Of a stretch of 64,000 bases of DNA, positions 45,900 through 54,479 are shown in pieces; position 1 is the first letter of the stretch; each line of letters opens with the position of its first letter. The translations under genes were made by a program, and so were the position numbers. Source of the DNA: Planctomycetota bacterium. GTDB lineage: Bacteria; Planctomycetota; Phycisphaerae; Phycisphaerales; UBA1924. Where the stretch lies: contig JAFEBO010000006.1 of the NCBI GenBank assembly GCA_018242625.1, positions 1-64,000 on the forward strand, in the 5' to 3' direction. The notes beneath the pieces were generated by a model. The model saw only the letters and a program-made list of their open reading frames with translations, ran no database searches and was not told the DNA's origin.

Positions 45900-47527
45900 T
45901 GAACCGCCTTCCCGAAACCCTTGAATCCGTTGAAGCCCTCGCCGATCCACGTCCAGCGGTCGCGGCGCGGATCTTCCCGCAGGCGCCCGATCTCGACCAC
46001 CTTGCCGAAGCACGATTCCCACTGCGGGAGCGAAGCGCCGATCAGCAGCGCGCTGGCGCCCGCGAACCGGGGCTGCGAAAGGTCCATGTCGGGCCAGAGG
46101 TCCCACTGCGTCCGCCGGTAGCCCAGGCGGCTTCCGGCCACGTACACCATCGGATGATCGGGCAGGTAGAAGGTGAGTTGGGCCGCCACTCCGTAATGAT
46201 ACGAAATGATGGGTCCGTCCGGGACTCGCTCCCGGTGGAGCCTGTCGACAGCCTGGGCGTACTGGCGCACTCCCTTCAGGCGGTGCAGCGCCACATTGGG
46301 CCCGATGAGCGGCAGCGAGGCGATCCAGTCCAGGCGGAGCATGAGCAGCGAAGCGATGATCCCGTAACCCACGGTGAAGTGCCAGGCGACCTGCGGGAGC
46401 GTTTCGGGTTTGCGGCGGACAAACCCGGCGCGGGGGCGCTGGGCGGGTTTGATGGCGAGCCAGTCGGCGAGCAGGGCGCGGAACTCGTCCATGCCGCGCA
46501 CCGCGCCGACGGCGGCGAGCGCGGCGAGCGTGACAAAGCCGCCCATGGCCCAGTTGCCCTCGACGTTGGTCAGGAAGGTGGCGAGCAGGTAAAAGATGAT
46601 GGTCGGAAGTCCGCACCAGAGCAGGAAGCGTGCGCCCGATCGGCTCTCGTGATCGCCGGCGAGCATGCGCCGTGCGCCGAACCACATGAGCGCGAGGGCG
46701 GGGCCGACGGCGGCGAGCTGGATGCCGATGAACTCGAGCGTCCAGAGGGGCGAGTAGCCGGGTGCGGCTTTGAGCTGGTCGCCGCCGGGGAGCTTGGCGT
46801 GCCCGAGCAGGTGGCGCAGGGCCGGCCAGTCGTTGTGCATGTTCCAGATGGCGATGGGCACGAGGCCCAGCAGCGTGATCAGGCAGGCGCCGGCGGCGAG
46901 CGGAGCGGAGCGGGGCGCAACTCGCAGCGACTTTCTGTCGAGGATGGCGATCGCGATCAGGCCGGGGATGAGAAGCAGGACGGTGTACTTAAAGAGGATT
47001 CCCGCCGCGAGCGCAAGCCCGAGCACGATCCACGCGGAGCGCGAGGATCGGTACAGCGCGCGGAAGGCGCTCCAGCTGGCGATGGCCCAGCAGGCGACCA
47101 TGGGCCCGTCGATGGTCATGGCGAAGGTGGCGGTGAGAGCGAAGAGAGGAATCAGGTAGAAGACGGCGGCGCCGGTGAGGGCGGCTCTGCGATCCCGACC
47201 GGCATCGGCGGCGAGTCCCGCGATGCAGAGCGCCGCGACGGCGGCGTAGATGGGAACGAGCGCGCGGACGCCCCACTCGCTGGTGCCGAGCGCGTGGGTG
47301 GAGAGCCAGATGGACCAGGCGATGCCGGGGCCCTTGGAGTAGTACGACCAGTCGGGCCGGAGGCTCCAGACCCAGTACTGGGCTTCGTCTTCGATGAGGT
47401 CGTAGGGGCAGAGGAAGGCGAGGTAGGCGAGCCGTGCGAGCGTGACGAGCACGATCAGCGCGATCGCGGACCGGGAGAGGCAGGAGCGCCAGGTGGTGAA
47501 GTTCGCGTCCGGGTGCGGATCGCCCAT
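45896..47527 (-). CDS. ArnT/GT83-like lipid-linked glycosyltransferase
   Basis: 543 residues with 11-12 membrane helices. The first periplasmic loop has the catalytic LIEDEAQYWVW, typical of PMT/ArnT transferases that use polyprenyl-phosphate sugars. MTIDGPMVACWA, another family landmark, follows. The C-terminal ~130 residues (SYHYGVAAQLTFYLPDH, WDLWPDMDL) form the soluble domain of this family. ArnT adds aminoarabinose to lipid A; the sugar here is unknown. Coupling to the PAP2 gene and position between lptF and lptG support lipid A or LPS modification. Confidence 0.8.
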   Translation of the reverse strand: MGDPHPDANFTTWRSCLSRSAIALIVLVTLARLAYLAFLCPYDLIEDEAQYWVWSLRPDWSYYSKGPGIAWSIWLSTHALGTSEWGVRALVPIYAAVAALCIAGLAADAGRDRRAALTGAAVFYLIPLFALTATFAMTIDGPMVACWAIASWSAFRALYRSSRSAWIVLGLALAAGILFKYTVLLLIPGLIAIAILDRKSLRVAPRSAPLAAGACLITLLGLVPIAIWNMHNDWPALRHLLGHAKLPGGDQLKAAPGYSPLWTLEFIGIQLAAVGPALALMWFGARRMLAGDHESRSGARFLLWCGLPTIIFYLLATFLTNVEGNWAMGGFVTLAALAAVGAVRGMDEFRALLADWLAIKPAQRPRAGFVRRKPETLPQVAWHFTVGYGIIASLLMLRLDWIASLPLIGPNVALHRLKGVRQYAQAVDRLHRERVPDGPIISYHYGVAAQLTFYLPDHPMVYVAGSRLGYRRTQWDLWPDMDLSQPRFAGASALLIGASLPQWESCFGKVVEIGRLREDPRRDRWTWIGEGFNGFKGFGKAVQ

Positions 47528-47566
47528 TGGTTCAAGAGTATGAAAGGGGCCGGGGGTGCGTCCTGT

Positions 47567-49243
47567 TCAGTGCTTGCGGACGATCATGTACGTCCAGAGC
47601 GTGTAGACGCCCAGGACGGCGACGCCGCCCCAGAGCAGGAGGAGCCCGGGCCAGCCGTGGCTGCGGGTGAGCTGCTGGCCGCCGCTGATGGTGATGACGC
47701 AGACGAGCGCGGGGAAGAAGCTCCAGAGGTAGACGGTGAGCGGGAGGCTGCGGCTGAAGCGCAGGGCGGTGACGGCGCCGGTGAGCATCATGACGAGGCA
47801 GCTCACGGCGACGGCGAGGCGTTCGTTCTGCTTGGCGGTGATCTCGTTGTCGAGGGCGTCGAGTTCTCTGCGGAGTTCGCCGGATTCCCAGGAGACGCCG
47901 CCGGTCTTTCGGGACTTTTCGGCTTCGTCGAGGAGGGGGTAGGTTCCCATCTTGAGCAGGCCGGCGAGCTGGGCCTTGGGGCCGAGCAGGCCGCTGAAGG
48001 AGAGGCGTTCGCGCCTGGTGGCTTCGGCGGCGCTGCCGGCTTCGCCGAGCTGAGAGGAAGCGACATCGCGGAGTTCGAGCCGCAGGACGAGTTCACCGGC
48101 GGGGCGATCGTCGCTGGTGTCGGGGGCGAGGATGGCGGTGCGGGCGAGATGTCGCACGCCGGCGGAACGCGAGGGAGCGCCGTCCTTTCTGAGCAGGTCG
48201 ACTTCGACGGTGCCGGCGGGCCCGGGGATGATGTTCCAGGAGTTCTTGCCGGCGGCGCGGACGGCGCTGGCGCGGATGACGAGCTGGCGCCCGGCGGAAT
48301 CGAGCAGGGTGGAGGATCCGATGGAAGAGAGCGCCCTGGACATGTCGTCGATGGCGCGGCCGAGTGCGAGTTCATTGGCGAGGCGGCGGCGGCGCTGGTC
48401 GATCCAGCTCATGCGCTCGGGGCGGGTGCGGAGATCGCGGAGCTCGTCGCCGCGCAGGAACTTGGGATCGTCGCGGAGCGTGGATGGGACGGTGATGGAG
48501 ACGGGGAGTGTGCGGCCGGTGACGAGGCCGGTCTTGCTGTCTTTGCTTGTGAAGTCTTCGAGTCGCATCGCGAGGCGGGTGGTCGGGCCGGAATCGCCCT
48601 GGCCGGCATCGGGGAAGACCCAGAGGGTGGCGCGGCTGGCGGTGCCTTCGCTCTCGATATTGCCGTCGTCGTCGCGTTCGATGACGGCGGGGTGTGCGAG
48701 GACGAGCGCGGTGGTGGCGTCGGAGCCGGGCTCGAGGTCGACGGGCTGGGCGCGGTCGGCGAAGACGAGGATTTTCTTGAGTTCGACGGACTGGCCGCGG
48801 TTGATGCTGTTGGCGAGGATCTTGGCGAGATCCTGGGTGATCATGGTCTGCATGGTGCCGAGGAACCTGGGGATGACCTGTTCGCTGAGCAGGACCATGC
48901 CGCCGAAGAGGACGACGCCGAGCACGGCGGCGGGGACGAGCAGGGAGCGGTGGCTGACTCCTCCGGAGGCGGCGGCGACGAATTCGTTGTCGGCGCTCAG
49001 GCGGTGGTAAACGAGGGTGCTGGCGAAGCAGCCGGCGAAGGGGAGCGCGTACGCCAGCATGGGCGGGATCGCCAGGAGCATGAACTTGATGGCGTCGAGC
49101 GGCGCGAGGCGGCCGTCGGCGAGGGGCTTGATCGTGGCGGCGAAGGCGATGACGCTGACGAGGATGGCGGCGGAGAGGGCGAGGTTTCGGAAGAGTTCTC
49201 CGAAGACCGATCGCCAGAGGGTGAATGGTTGGGGGCGGGCCAT
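47567..49243 (-). CDS. lptF: LptF/LptG-family LPS export permease (long copy)
   Basis: 558 residues with the same layout as the 44025 protein: three helices at the N-terminus (NLALSAAILVSVIAFAATIK, FMLLAIPPMLAYALPFAGC, LVPAAVLGVVLFGGMVLLSE), a long periplasmic part (~125-455), and three at the C-terminus. The family coupling-helix text NEFVAAASGGVSHRSL near residue 85 contacts LptB. The periplasmic part is larger than in E. coli LptF (protein ~365 residues). It begins 13 bases after gatB. Confidence 0.8.
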   Translation of the reverse strand: MARPQPFTLWRSVFGELFRNLALSAAILVSVIAFAATIKPLADGRLAPLDAIKFMLLAIPPMLAYALPFAGCFASTLVYHRLSADNEFVAAASGGVSHRSLLVPAAVLGVVLFGGMVLLSEQVIPRFLGTMQTMITQDLAKILANSINRGQSVELKKILVFADRAQPVDLEPGSDATTALVLAHPAVIERDDDGNIESEGTASRATLWVFPDAGQGDSGPTTRLAMRLEDFTSKDSKTGLVTGRTLPVSITVPSTLRDDPKFLRGDELRDLRTRPERMSWIDQRRRRLANELALGRAIDDMSRALSSIGSSTLLDSAGRQLVIRASAVRAAGKNSWNIIPGPAGTVEVDLLRKDGAPSRSAGVRHLARTAILAPDTSDDRPAGELVLRLELRDVASSQLGEAGSAAEATRRERLSFSGLLGPKAQLAGLLKMGTYPLLDEAEKSRKTGGVSWESGELRRELDALDNEITAKQNERLAVAVSCLVMMLTGAVTALRFSRSLPLTVYLWSFFPALVCVITISGGQQLTRSHGWPGLLLLWGGVAVLGVYTLWTYMIVRKH

Positions 49244-49256
49244 GCCGGTGGGTGAA

Positions 49257-50900
49257 TTATCCGGCGCCCAATCTGGCGAGGATGGCTTCGCGGAGAGTTT
49301 TCGCGTCGGCGCTGCCGCCGGAGAGTTTCATGGCGGCGCCGACGATCCGTCCGACGGCGGCGGCCTTTCCGGCCTTGACGTCGGCGGCGGCCTGGGCGTT
49401 TTCGGCGATGGCCTGATCGATCCAGCGGCCCATGGCGGCGTCGTCTTTGACGACGAGCATGTTGCGGGACTGGGCGAGTTGTTCTACGGCGGAGAGGACG
49501 GAAGAGGGATTTGCCACGGAGGACGCAGAGGAAGAAGCAGAGGACGGAGTTGCTGTCTCTGCGCACAGGAGACCGAAGAGTTCGTCGGCGTTCTGGTTGT
49601 TGAGCTTGCCGTCTTCACGGAGTTTGCCGATGGAAGCGACCTGCCGGGGGGAGATGCCGAGCTGGTGGATCTCGGCGTGGCGCTCGTTGGCTCTCTTGGC
49701 GCCGGACTGGAGGAGGATGTTGGCGGCGAGCTTGCCGGCGCGGGCGTGCGAGATGCCCAGGTCTTTCATGGCGGCGATGGTGTCTTCGTAGAAGAAGCAG
49801 ACGTCGCGATCATCGATGAGGGCGGCGGCTTCTTTTTTGCCGAGGCCGAATTCTTCCATGAAGCGGGCGAAGCGGGCGAGGGGGAGTTCGGGGATGGTGG
49901 CGCTGATGCGGGACTTCCACTCTTCGTCGACGAGGACGGGGAGGAGATCGGGATCGGGGAAGTAGCGGTAGTCGTGGGCGTCTTCTTTTTCGCGCTGGAG
50001 GACGGTGGCGCCCCTGCCCCCTTCGGCGCGGTCGTCCCAGCCGCGGGTCTGCTTGGTGCCGCGGCCCATCTCGCGGCGGTCGGCGAGCCAGCGGCGGGGC
50101 TGCTCCTGGAATTCGTATTCGATGGCGGACTGGACGGACTTGAAGCTGTTGAGGTTTTTGACTTCGACGATGGGAGTCTTGACGAGTTTGCCGTCGGTGA
50201 GGGTGAGGTGGAGGTTGATGTTGGGCTCGAAGCGCATGTGGCCGCGCTGCATGATGCCTTCGGTGACGCCGAGGAAGCGGCAGATGTTGCGGAGCTGTTT
50301 GCAGAAAGAGACGACCTGGGCGCTCGAGGTGAACTCGGGCTGGGTGACGATCTCGAGCAGGGGCGTGCCGGCGCGGTTGTAGTCGGCGATGGAAAAATCG
50401 ATGGGCGTCCCGCCCGGAGCCTCGTGGAGGAGTTTGCCGGCGTCTTCTTCGAGGTGGGCGCGGAGGATGCCGATGCGGGTGGGCTCGGCGTCGAGATCGA
50501 CCTGGCCCTTGTCATCGACTGCGGGGACGTCGATGGAGCCGTCGAAGCAGATGGGCAGGTCGTACTGGCTGATCTGGTAGGCCTTGGGGAGGTCGGGGTA
50601 GAAGTAGCTTTTCCGATCCCACTTGGTGAGCGGGGCGATCTGGCAGTTGAGAGCCAGGCCGACCTTGATGGCCATGTCGACGGCGGCCTTGTTCATGACG
50701 GGGAGCGCGCCGGGGAGGGCGAGGACGGTGGGATCGATGAAGGTGTTGGGGGCGATGTCGCCTTTGTCGTGGGGATCGAACTCGGGGCAGGCGGGGCTTG
50801 GGGCGCGGCTGAACATCTTCGTGCGCGTGGCGAGCTCGACGTGGACCTCCATGCCCACGATGAGCTTGACGCGATCGATGTCGGCGGCCGTGTAGTGCAT
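49257..50900 (-). CDS. gatB: aspartyl/glutamyl-tRNA amidotransferase subunit B with low-complexity insert
   Basis: 547 residues from MHYTAADIDRVKLIVGMEVH. GatB kinase-like domain motifs are all present: GMEVHVEL, KSYFYPDLPKAYQISQYD, HLEEDAGKLLHE, DYNRAGTPLLEIVT and RFEPNINLHL; the C-terminal YqeY-like tail domain follows. GatB activates the side chain of mischarged Glu-tRNA(Gln) or Asp-tRNA(Asn) for amidation. In the tail domain an Ala/Ser-rich stretch (ETATPSSASSSASS, residues ~445-465) interrupts the fold; the DNA there matches a repeat also found at 52579-52660. The protein is correspondingly longer than usual (~480-500). Confidence 0.95.
   Translation of the reverse strand: MHYTAADIDRVKLIVGMEVHVELATRTKMFSRAPSPACPEFDPHDKGDIAPNTFIDPTVLALPGALPVMNKAAVDMAIKVGLALNCQIAPLTKWDRKSYFYPDLPKAYQISQYDLPICFDGSIDVPAVDDKGQVDLDAEPTRIGILRAHLEEDAGKLLHEAPGGTPIDFSIADYNRAGTPLLEIVTQPEFTSSAQVVSFCKQLRNICRFLGVTEGIMQRGHMRFEPNINLHLTLTDGKLVKTPIVEVKNLNSFKSVQSAIEYEFQEQPRRWLADRREMGRGTKQTRGWDDRAEGGRGATVLQREKEDAHDYRYFPDPDLLPVLVDEEWKSRISATIPELPLARFARFMEEFGLGKKEAAALIDDRDVCFFYEDTIAAMKDLGISHARAGKLAANILLQSGAKRANERHAEIHQLGISPRQVASIGKLREDGKLNNQNADELFGLLCAETATPSSASSSASSVANPSSVLSAVEQLAQSRNMLVVKDDAAMGRWIDQAIAENAQAAADVKAGKAAAVGRIVGAAMKLSGGSADAKTLREAILARLGAG
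49513..49548. repeat. CCACGGAGGACGCAGAGG-type repeat inside gatB
   Basis: A purine-rich stretch (+ strand) beginning CCACGGAGGACGCAGAGG and continuing with AGAAGCAGAGGACGG words, in frame in the tail domain of gatB. A related copy is intergenic at 52579-52660. Confidence 0.6.
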
Positions 50901-50953
50901 GAGGGAGGGTAGGGGAAATTTGGCGAGGGGCGAGAGCGCCGGAAGAAGGATGA

Positions 50954-52564
50954 TCAGGGGAAGCGCAGAGCATCCTGGAGGCGCTGGGCGGCGCGGATGC
51001 GGCTCTGGCCGAGTGCGGCGGCGATTTCGGGGAGCGTGTGCGGGCGCTCGGTGCCGAGGCCGAAGCGGAGGCGGAGGATGGGATCTTCCGTGCGCGGTAC
51101 GGAGGGGAGCAGATCCTGGTGCCAGGGGGAAATGAGCGCGCACCAGTCGGGCGCGGCGATGGCGGAGAGCGAGCGGGCGGCACGCTTGAGGCGTCGATCG
51201 GGCAGGAGGTCTATTTCGGCCTGGCGGGCGCGAGCCCAGTCGGCGAGGGCTTTGCCGGCGGCGAGGGTGATGGGAGCGGAGAGGTTGCCGCCGATCTCGC
51301 GGCGGCGGGTGCCCAAAGGGAGGAAGTTTTCGAGAGCGGCGGCGGCGGCCTGGAAGGCTGTGGAGAGTGCGGAGGAGAGCAGGGCGGGCTCGACGCTGAG
51401 CAGATCGATGGGGACGACGGAGTGGATGGAATCGAGCAGGAGGACGCGGCTTGGGCGGAGTATCGCGGCGCGGAGCTTGGCGGCCCAGCGGAGGCAGGTC
51501 TCGGCGCGGTCGAAGTCGTCTGCGCCGCGCGGGGGGGCGGCGGCGAGTGCGATGAGAGCGTGATGGGCTTCGATGAGTTCCCGTTCGAGGTCGCGGTCGA
51601 TGCGTTCGCGGAGGCGCATGGCATCGAGGAGTGTCTGGAGCGTGGGTTCGGCGGGGGGGACGATGACGATCGCGGCGCGGGGGCAGCGCTGCGCGATGGC
51701 GTGGATGGAGGGGGAGATTGGGGAAAACTCGGGCGGGAAGCGTGAGGCCGGGTCCCAGACTTCGAGCCGGTGGGCGCGGGCGAGGTTGATGGCGCGGATG
51801 ACGGCCGCTCGCGATTTGCGGAGCGAGCGGGCGAGGGCGCCGACGTGGTGCCCCTGTTCCCATCGGAAGAGCAGCCTTGCGTGTGCGGAGGGCTTGAGCC
51901 GGCGCGCGGGCTTGCGGACGGAGCGGACGATGCGATCAACGGCTGAGACGGAGCGGCCGGACTTTCTGGCGAGGTGAGCGGAGATGCGGGACCGGGCGGC
52001 GCCGGTGCGGCGGGTCAGGCGCTTGGCGCGCTCACCGAGCGAACGGACTTTTTCGGCGGGCATGCGGGAGAAGGCGGCGGCGCGGAGGAGAGACTGGCGG
52101 TTGGCGCTCTCGAAGCGGCGGACGGACTGGGCGGGGAAGTGGAGGCGGCTGATTCCCCGGGCGCCGATGATGCGGAGTGCGAAGAGGCCGCGCGTGCGGT
52201 AGCGCTCGAGTGTTTTTCGGGTGACGTTCCAGCGGGCGAGGAGCTCTGGCTGGGAGAAGCCTTCGGCGAAATCGGCGAGGTCGGGCTCGCGGAGGGAGGC
52301 TTGAGCGCTGAGACGCTCGATGAGGGATGAGAGATGGGCTTTGAGCTGGCGGCCGGGAACGGTGCCGGCGGTGAGTTTCTCGTCGCGGTATCCGGTTATG
52401 CGGAAGACGATCCAGTCGGCGGGGTAGTCCTGCTCCGGCTCGACGAGGTCGATGGTGGCGGCGGCGCGGGCGATGTCCTTGAGGACGGCGGGCTTTGGGG
52501 CGAAGCGGAGCTGCTCGGCAAGATCGGCGAGGAGGCGGAGTTTGAGCTTTGGCCAGGCGGGCAT
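50954..52564 (-). CDS. sigma-70-region-4-like multi-HTH DNA-binding protein
   Basis: 536 residues, very Arg/Ala-rich. The C-terminal ~45 residues (EDPILRLRFGLGTERPHT then LPEIAAALGQSRIRAAQRLQDALR) follow the sigma-70 region 4 pattern, including the LRFGLG turn and the -35-recognition helix. Further HTH-like segments are near 105-123 (SQPELLARWNVTRKTLERY), 186-215 (SRISAHLARKSGRSVSAVDR) and 231-262 (VGALARSLRKSRAAVIRAIN). A helix at ~318-340 (LERELIEAHHALIALAA) faintly recalls sigma region 2.1. No full region 2 with its -10-binding residues is evident, so a functional sigma factor is not proven; a sigma-like regulator is a fair description. Confidence 0.6.
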   Translation of the reverse strand: MPAWPKLKLRLLADLAEQLRFAPKPAVLKDIARAAATIDLVEPEQDYPADWIVFRITGYRDEKLTAGTVPGRQLKAHLSSLIERLSAQASLREPDLADFAEGFSQPELLARWNVTRKTLERYRTRGLFALRIIGARGISRLHFPAQSVRRFESANRQSLLRAAAFSRMPAEKVRSLGERAKRLTRRTGAARSRISAHLARKSGRSVSAVDRIVRSVRKPARRLKPSAHARLLFRWEQGHHVGALARSLRKSRAAVIRAINLARAHRLEVWDPASRFPPEFSPISPSIHAIAQRCPRAAIVIVPPAEPTLQTLLDAMRLRERIDRDLERELIEAHHALIALAAAPPRGADDFDRAETCLRWAAKLRAAILRPSRVLLLDSIHSVVPIDLLSVEPALLSSALSTAFQAAAAALENFLPLGTRRREIGGNLSAPITLAAGKALADWARARQAEIDLLPDRRLKRAARSLSAIAAPDWCALISPWHQDLLPSVPRTEDPILRLRFGLGTERPHTLPEIAAALGQSRIRAAQRLQDALRFP

Positions 52565-52578
52565 GGTGGAGAGACATT

Positions 52579-52660
52579 CACCACGGAGACACAGAAGGGA
52601 AGGAGAAAACGCGGAAGAGACAGAGAGTTCAACACGATGGCACGAAGGACGGGAAGAGGT
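52579..52660. repeat. CCACGGAGACACAGA-type intergenic repeat
   Basis: Starting TTCACCACGGAGACACAGAA and continuing with purine-rich AAGGGAAGGAGAAAACGCGG and AGAGACAGAGAG words, between mqnA and the sigma-like gene. The word order matches the insert in gatB. Confidence 0.6.
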
Positions 52661-52702
52661 GGAGAGTTGAAGCTGTATTTTGCCGAAGGCTGACTGCTCT
52701 GC

Positions 52703-53536
52703 TCATGCCCAGTGGATGTTGGTTGCTCGGGCGGTGTCGAGGATGTCGGCGATGGCGGCTTCTTCGAGGAATCTGGTGACGGCTTGTTTTTCGGTGGGGC
52801 CGACGCGGTAGCGGAGGAGTTCGCCGAGGTATCGGCGGGCGAGATCGATGGGCCAGCGGAAGGCGGGGGCGCGGTCCTGGATGATGCGGTCGATGCGGGT
52901 GAGGTTGTGGCGGAGCTGACGGTCGAGCAGGGCCTGGGCGAGGAGGATTTTCTCGCGGCGGGCGGGCTCGGCGAGGTCCTGGGTGCGGCACATCCAGAGC
53001 GCGTAGACGAAGGGGAGGCCGGTGAGTTTTTTCCATTCCTCGCCGAGATCGAGCTGGTAGGGGCAGCGGACGGCGGGAGGGGATGAATTGACGACCTTGT
53101 CGCCGATGAGCAGGACGGCCTGGGGCCAGTCGATGGAGGCGGGGTCGGCCAGTTCGCGGGCGTTGAATGGGGCGATGGTGACGGACTTGTTGAAAGCCTT
53201 GCGGAGGACGAGCCGGGCGAGAGTGATGGAGGTGTGGCTGTCGGCGTCGGCGTGGAGCGTGGTGATCTGGCTGATGGGGATGGAGGAGAAGAGGCGGACG
53301 GTGAGGGTGGGTCCGTCGCTGCCGATCATGCCGCAGGAGAGGAGAGAGAGCGGGACTTTGGACTCGGCGGCGTCGATGGTGCTGACGAGGGCGATGTCGA
53401 CCTCGCCGCGCTCGAGCATGCCGGCAAGATGAGAGGGCGCGGCGGGGACGAGGGTGAGGCCGGCGGTTTTTTCGAGACCGTCGACGAGGGGGACGGTGTT
53501 GAGGAATTTGACGATGCCGATGCGGGCGGGGTCCAT
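52703..53536 (-). CDS. mqnA: chorismate dehydratase of the futalosine menaquinone pathway
   Basis: 277 residues; GGAG lies seven bases before the ATG. Family features: IGIVKFLNTVPLVDGL at the start, DIALVSTIDAAES, and LIGDKVVNSSPPAVRCPYQLDLGEEW with the conserved LxIGDxA-like turn, ending with RYLGELLRYRVGPTEKQAVTRFL. MqnA converts chorismate to 3-enolpyruvylbenzoate, the first step of the futalosine route to menaquinone. It has a periplasmic-binding-protein-like fold with no signal peptide here. Divergent from the next gene with 40 bases between. Confidence 0.9.
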   Translation of the reverse strand: MDPARIGIVKFLNTVPLVDGLEKTAGLTLVPAAPSHLAGMLERGEVDIALVSTIDAAESKVPLSLLSCGMIGSDGPTLTVRLFSSIPISQITTLHADADSHTSITLARLVLRKAFNKSVTIAPFNARELADPASIDWPQAVLLIGDKVVNSSPPAVRCPYQLDLGEEWKKLTGLPFVYALWMCRTQDLAEPARREKILLAQALLDRQLRHNLTRIDRIIQDRAPAFRWPIDLARRYLGELLRYRVGPTEKQAVTRFLEEAAIADILDTARATNIHWA

Positions 53537-53576
53537 GAACGCACTCCGTTGGAGTTATTCTTGGCGGGTGGCGTTC

Positions 53577-54479
53577 ATGGATGATCGAATTCTGCCGGGG
53601 GCGATGGCCGGTCGGGTGCGGGCGGCGCAATGGTGTTTGTTCCTGGGTTTTTGCGGCCTCTTTGCCCTTGTCTGTTCTCTCCCTGCGCTGCAGATCGGGC
53701 GGTTTCCGGTGGTACCGCTGTTTATGTTCCTGGTGCCGGCGGGATCGGCCTGGGCGTCGCGCTGGGGAGCGGGTGTTTTGCGCAAGGCGGAGAGAGCGGG
53801 AGGGAAGATCTGTCTCTCGTGCGGGTATGACCTGAACGGTCAAGATGGGTTTGCGATCTGTCCGGAGTGCGGCCGGCCGCAGCACCTTGCGATCACGGCG
53901 GAACTCTGGAGACGGACGCAGGGCGCTCGCGGCTGGGAGTGGAGTGCTGTGGAGATGCCGACGGACGGGCGCGTGCAATGGGATTTGCACGGGGCGTGTG
54001 GGGCGGGAACGTGTTCATGGAAGCGAGACACGGTGAAGCCCGGCGCGATCCGGTGGTGTGAATTCTGGAGTGCTGTGTTTGCGTCGGGCGGCGCTGTGGC
54101 TGCGCTGCTGGCGGGAGCGATCCTGTGGGGGTCCAAGTCGGGCGCGACGGCATCGTTTTCTTCGGGAGCCTGGGTGACGATGAGCGTCGGGGCGGCGGGT
54201 TTGGTTTTGAGCGCCGCTGCGTGCTGGCGCGAGAGCCGGCGCAGGCGGAGGCGGGCGGAGAGTCTGCGGGGATTCGCGTGTGCCGGATGTTGTGCTGAGA
54301 TCGAGTCCGTGGGCGCGGAATTCAGGTGCAAGGAGTGCGACCGGGTGGAAAGCGTGGCGGTGACGAGAGAACTATGGAGGCTTTACCTGGGCAAAGACAG
54401 CTGGGCGCCGGAGGATGAGGCCGCGATCGCGGGCCGGGCTTTAGTGGGCGGCGGGAACGGGCCGACAAAGGGGGTATGA
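53577..54479 (+). CDS. membrane protein with two zinc ribbons
   Basis: 300 residues from MDDRILPGAMAG (an upstream in-frame ATG at 53535 lacks a ribosome site). Two N-terminal helices, then a ribbon CLSCGYDLNGQDGFAICPECG (~residues 81-101), two more helices (~165-215), and a second ribbon CAGCCAEIESV...CKECDR near 250-270. The CxxCGYDLxG...CPECG type is shared with the 38214 protein. The stop overlaps the start of the acyltransferase gene (ATGA), so the two are coupled. Function unknown. Confidence 0.6.
   Translation: MDDRILPGAMAGRVRAAQWCLFLGFCGLFALVCSLPALQIGRFPVVPLFMFLVPAGSAWASRWGAGVLRKAERAGGKICLSCGYDLNGQDGFAICPECGRPQHLAITAELWRRTQGARGWEWSAVEMPTDGRVQWDLHGACGAGTCSWKRDTVKPGAIRWCEFWSAVFASGGAVAALLAGAILWGSKSGATASFSSGAWVTMSVGAAGLVLSAAACWRESRRRRRRAESLRGFACAGCCAEIESVGAEFRCKECDRVESVAVTRELWRLYLGKDSWAPEDEAAIAGRALVGGGNGPTKGV

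Noticed and set aside
45899-49255. 1118-codon + strand frame
   Set aside because: It is antisense to lptF and the ArnT-like gene, which have firm motifs. Its translation is Glu/Gly/Ala low complexity without any domain.
49017-50912. 631-codon + strand frame opposite gatB
   Set aside because: GatB is certain on the other strand; the frame is an acidic, repetitive mirror of it.
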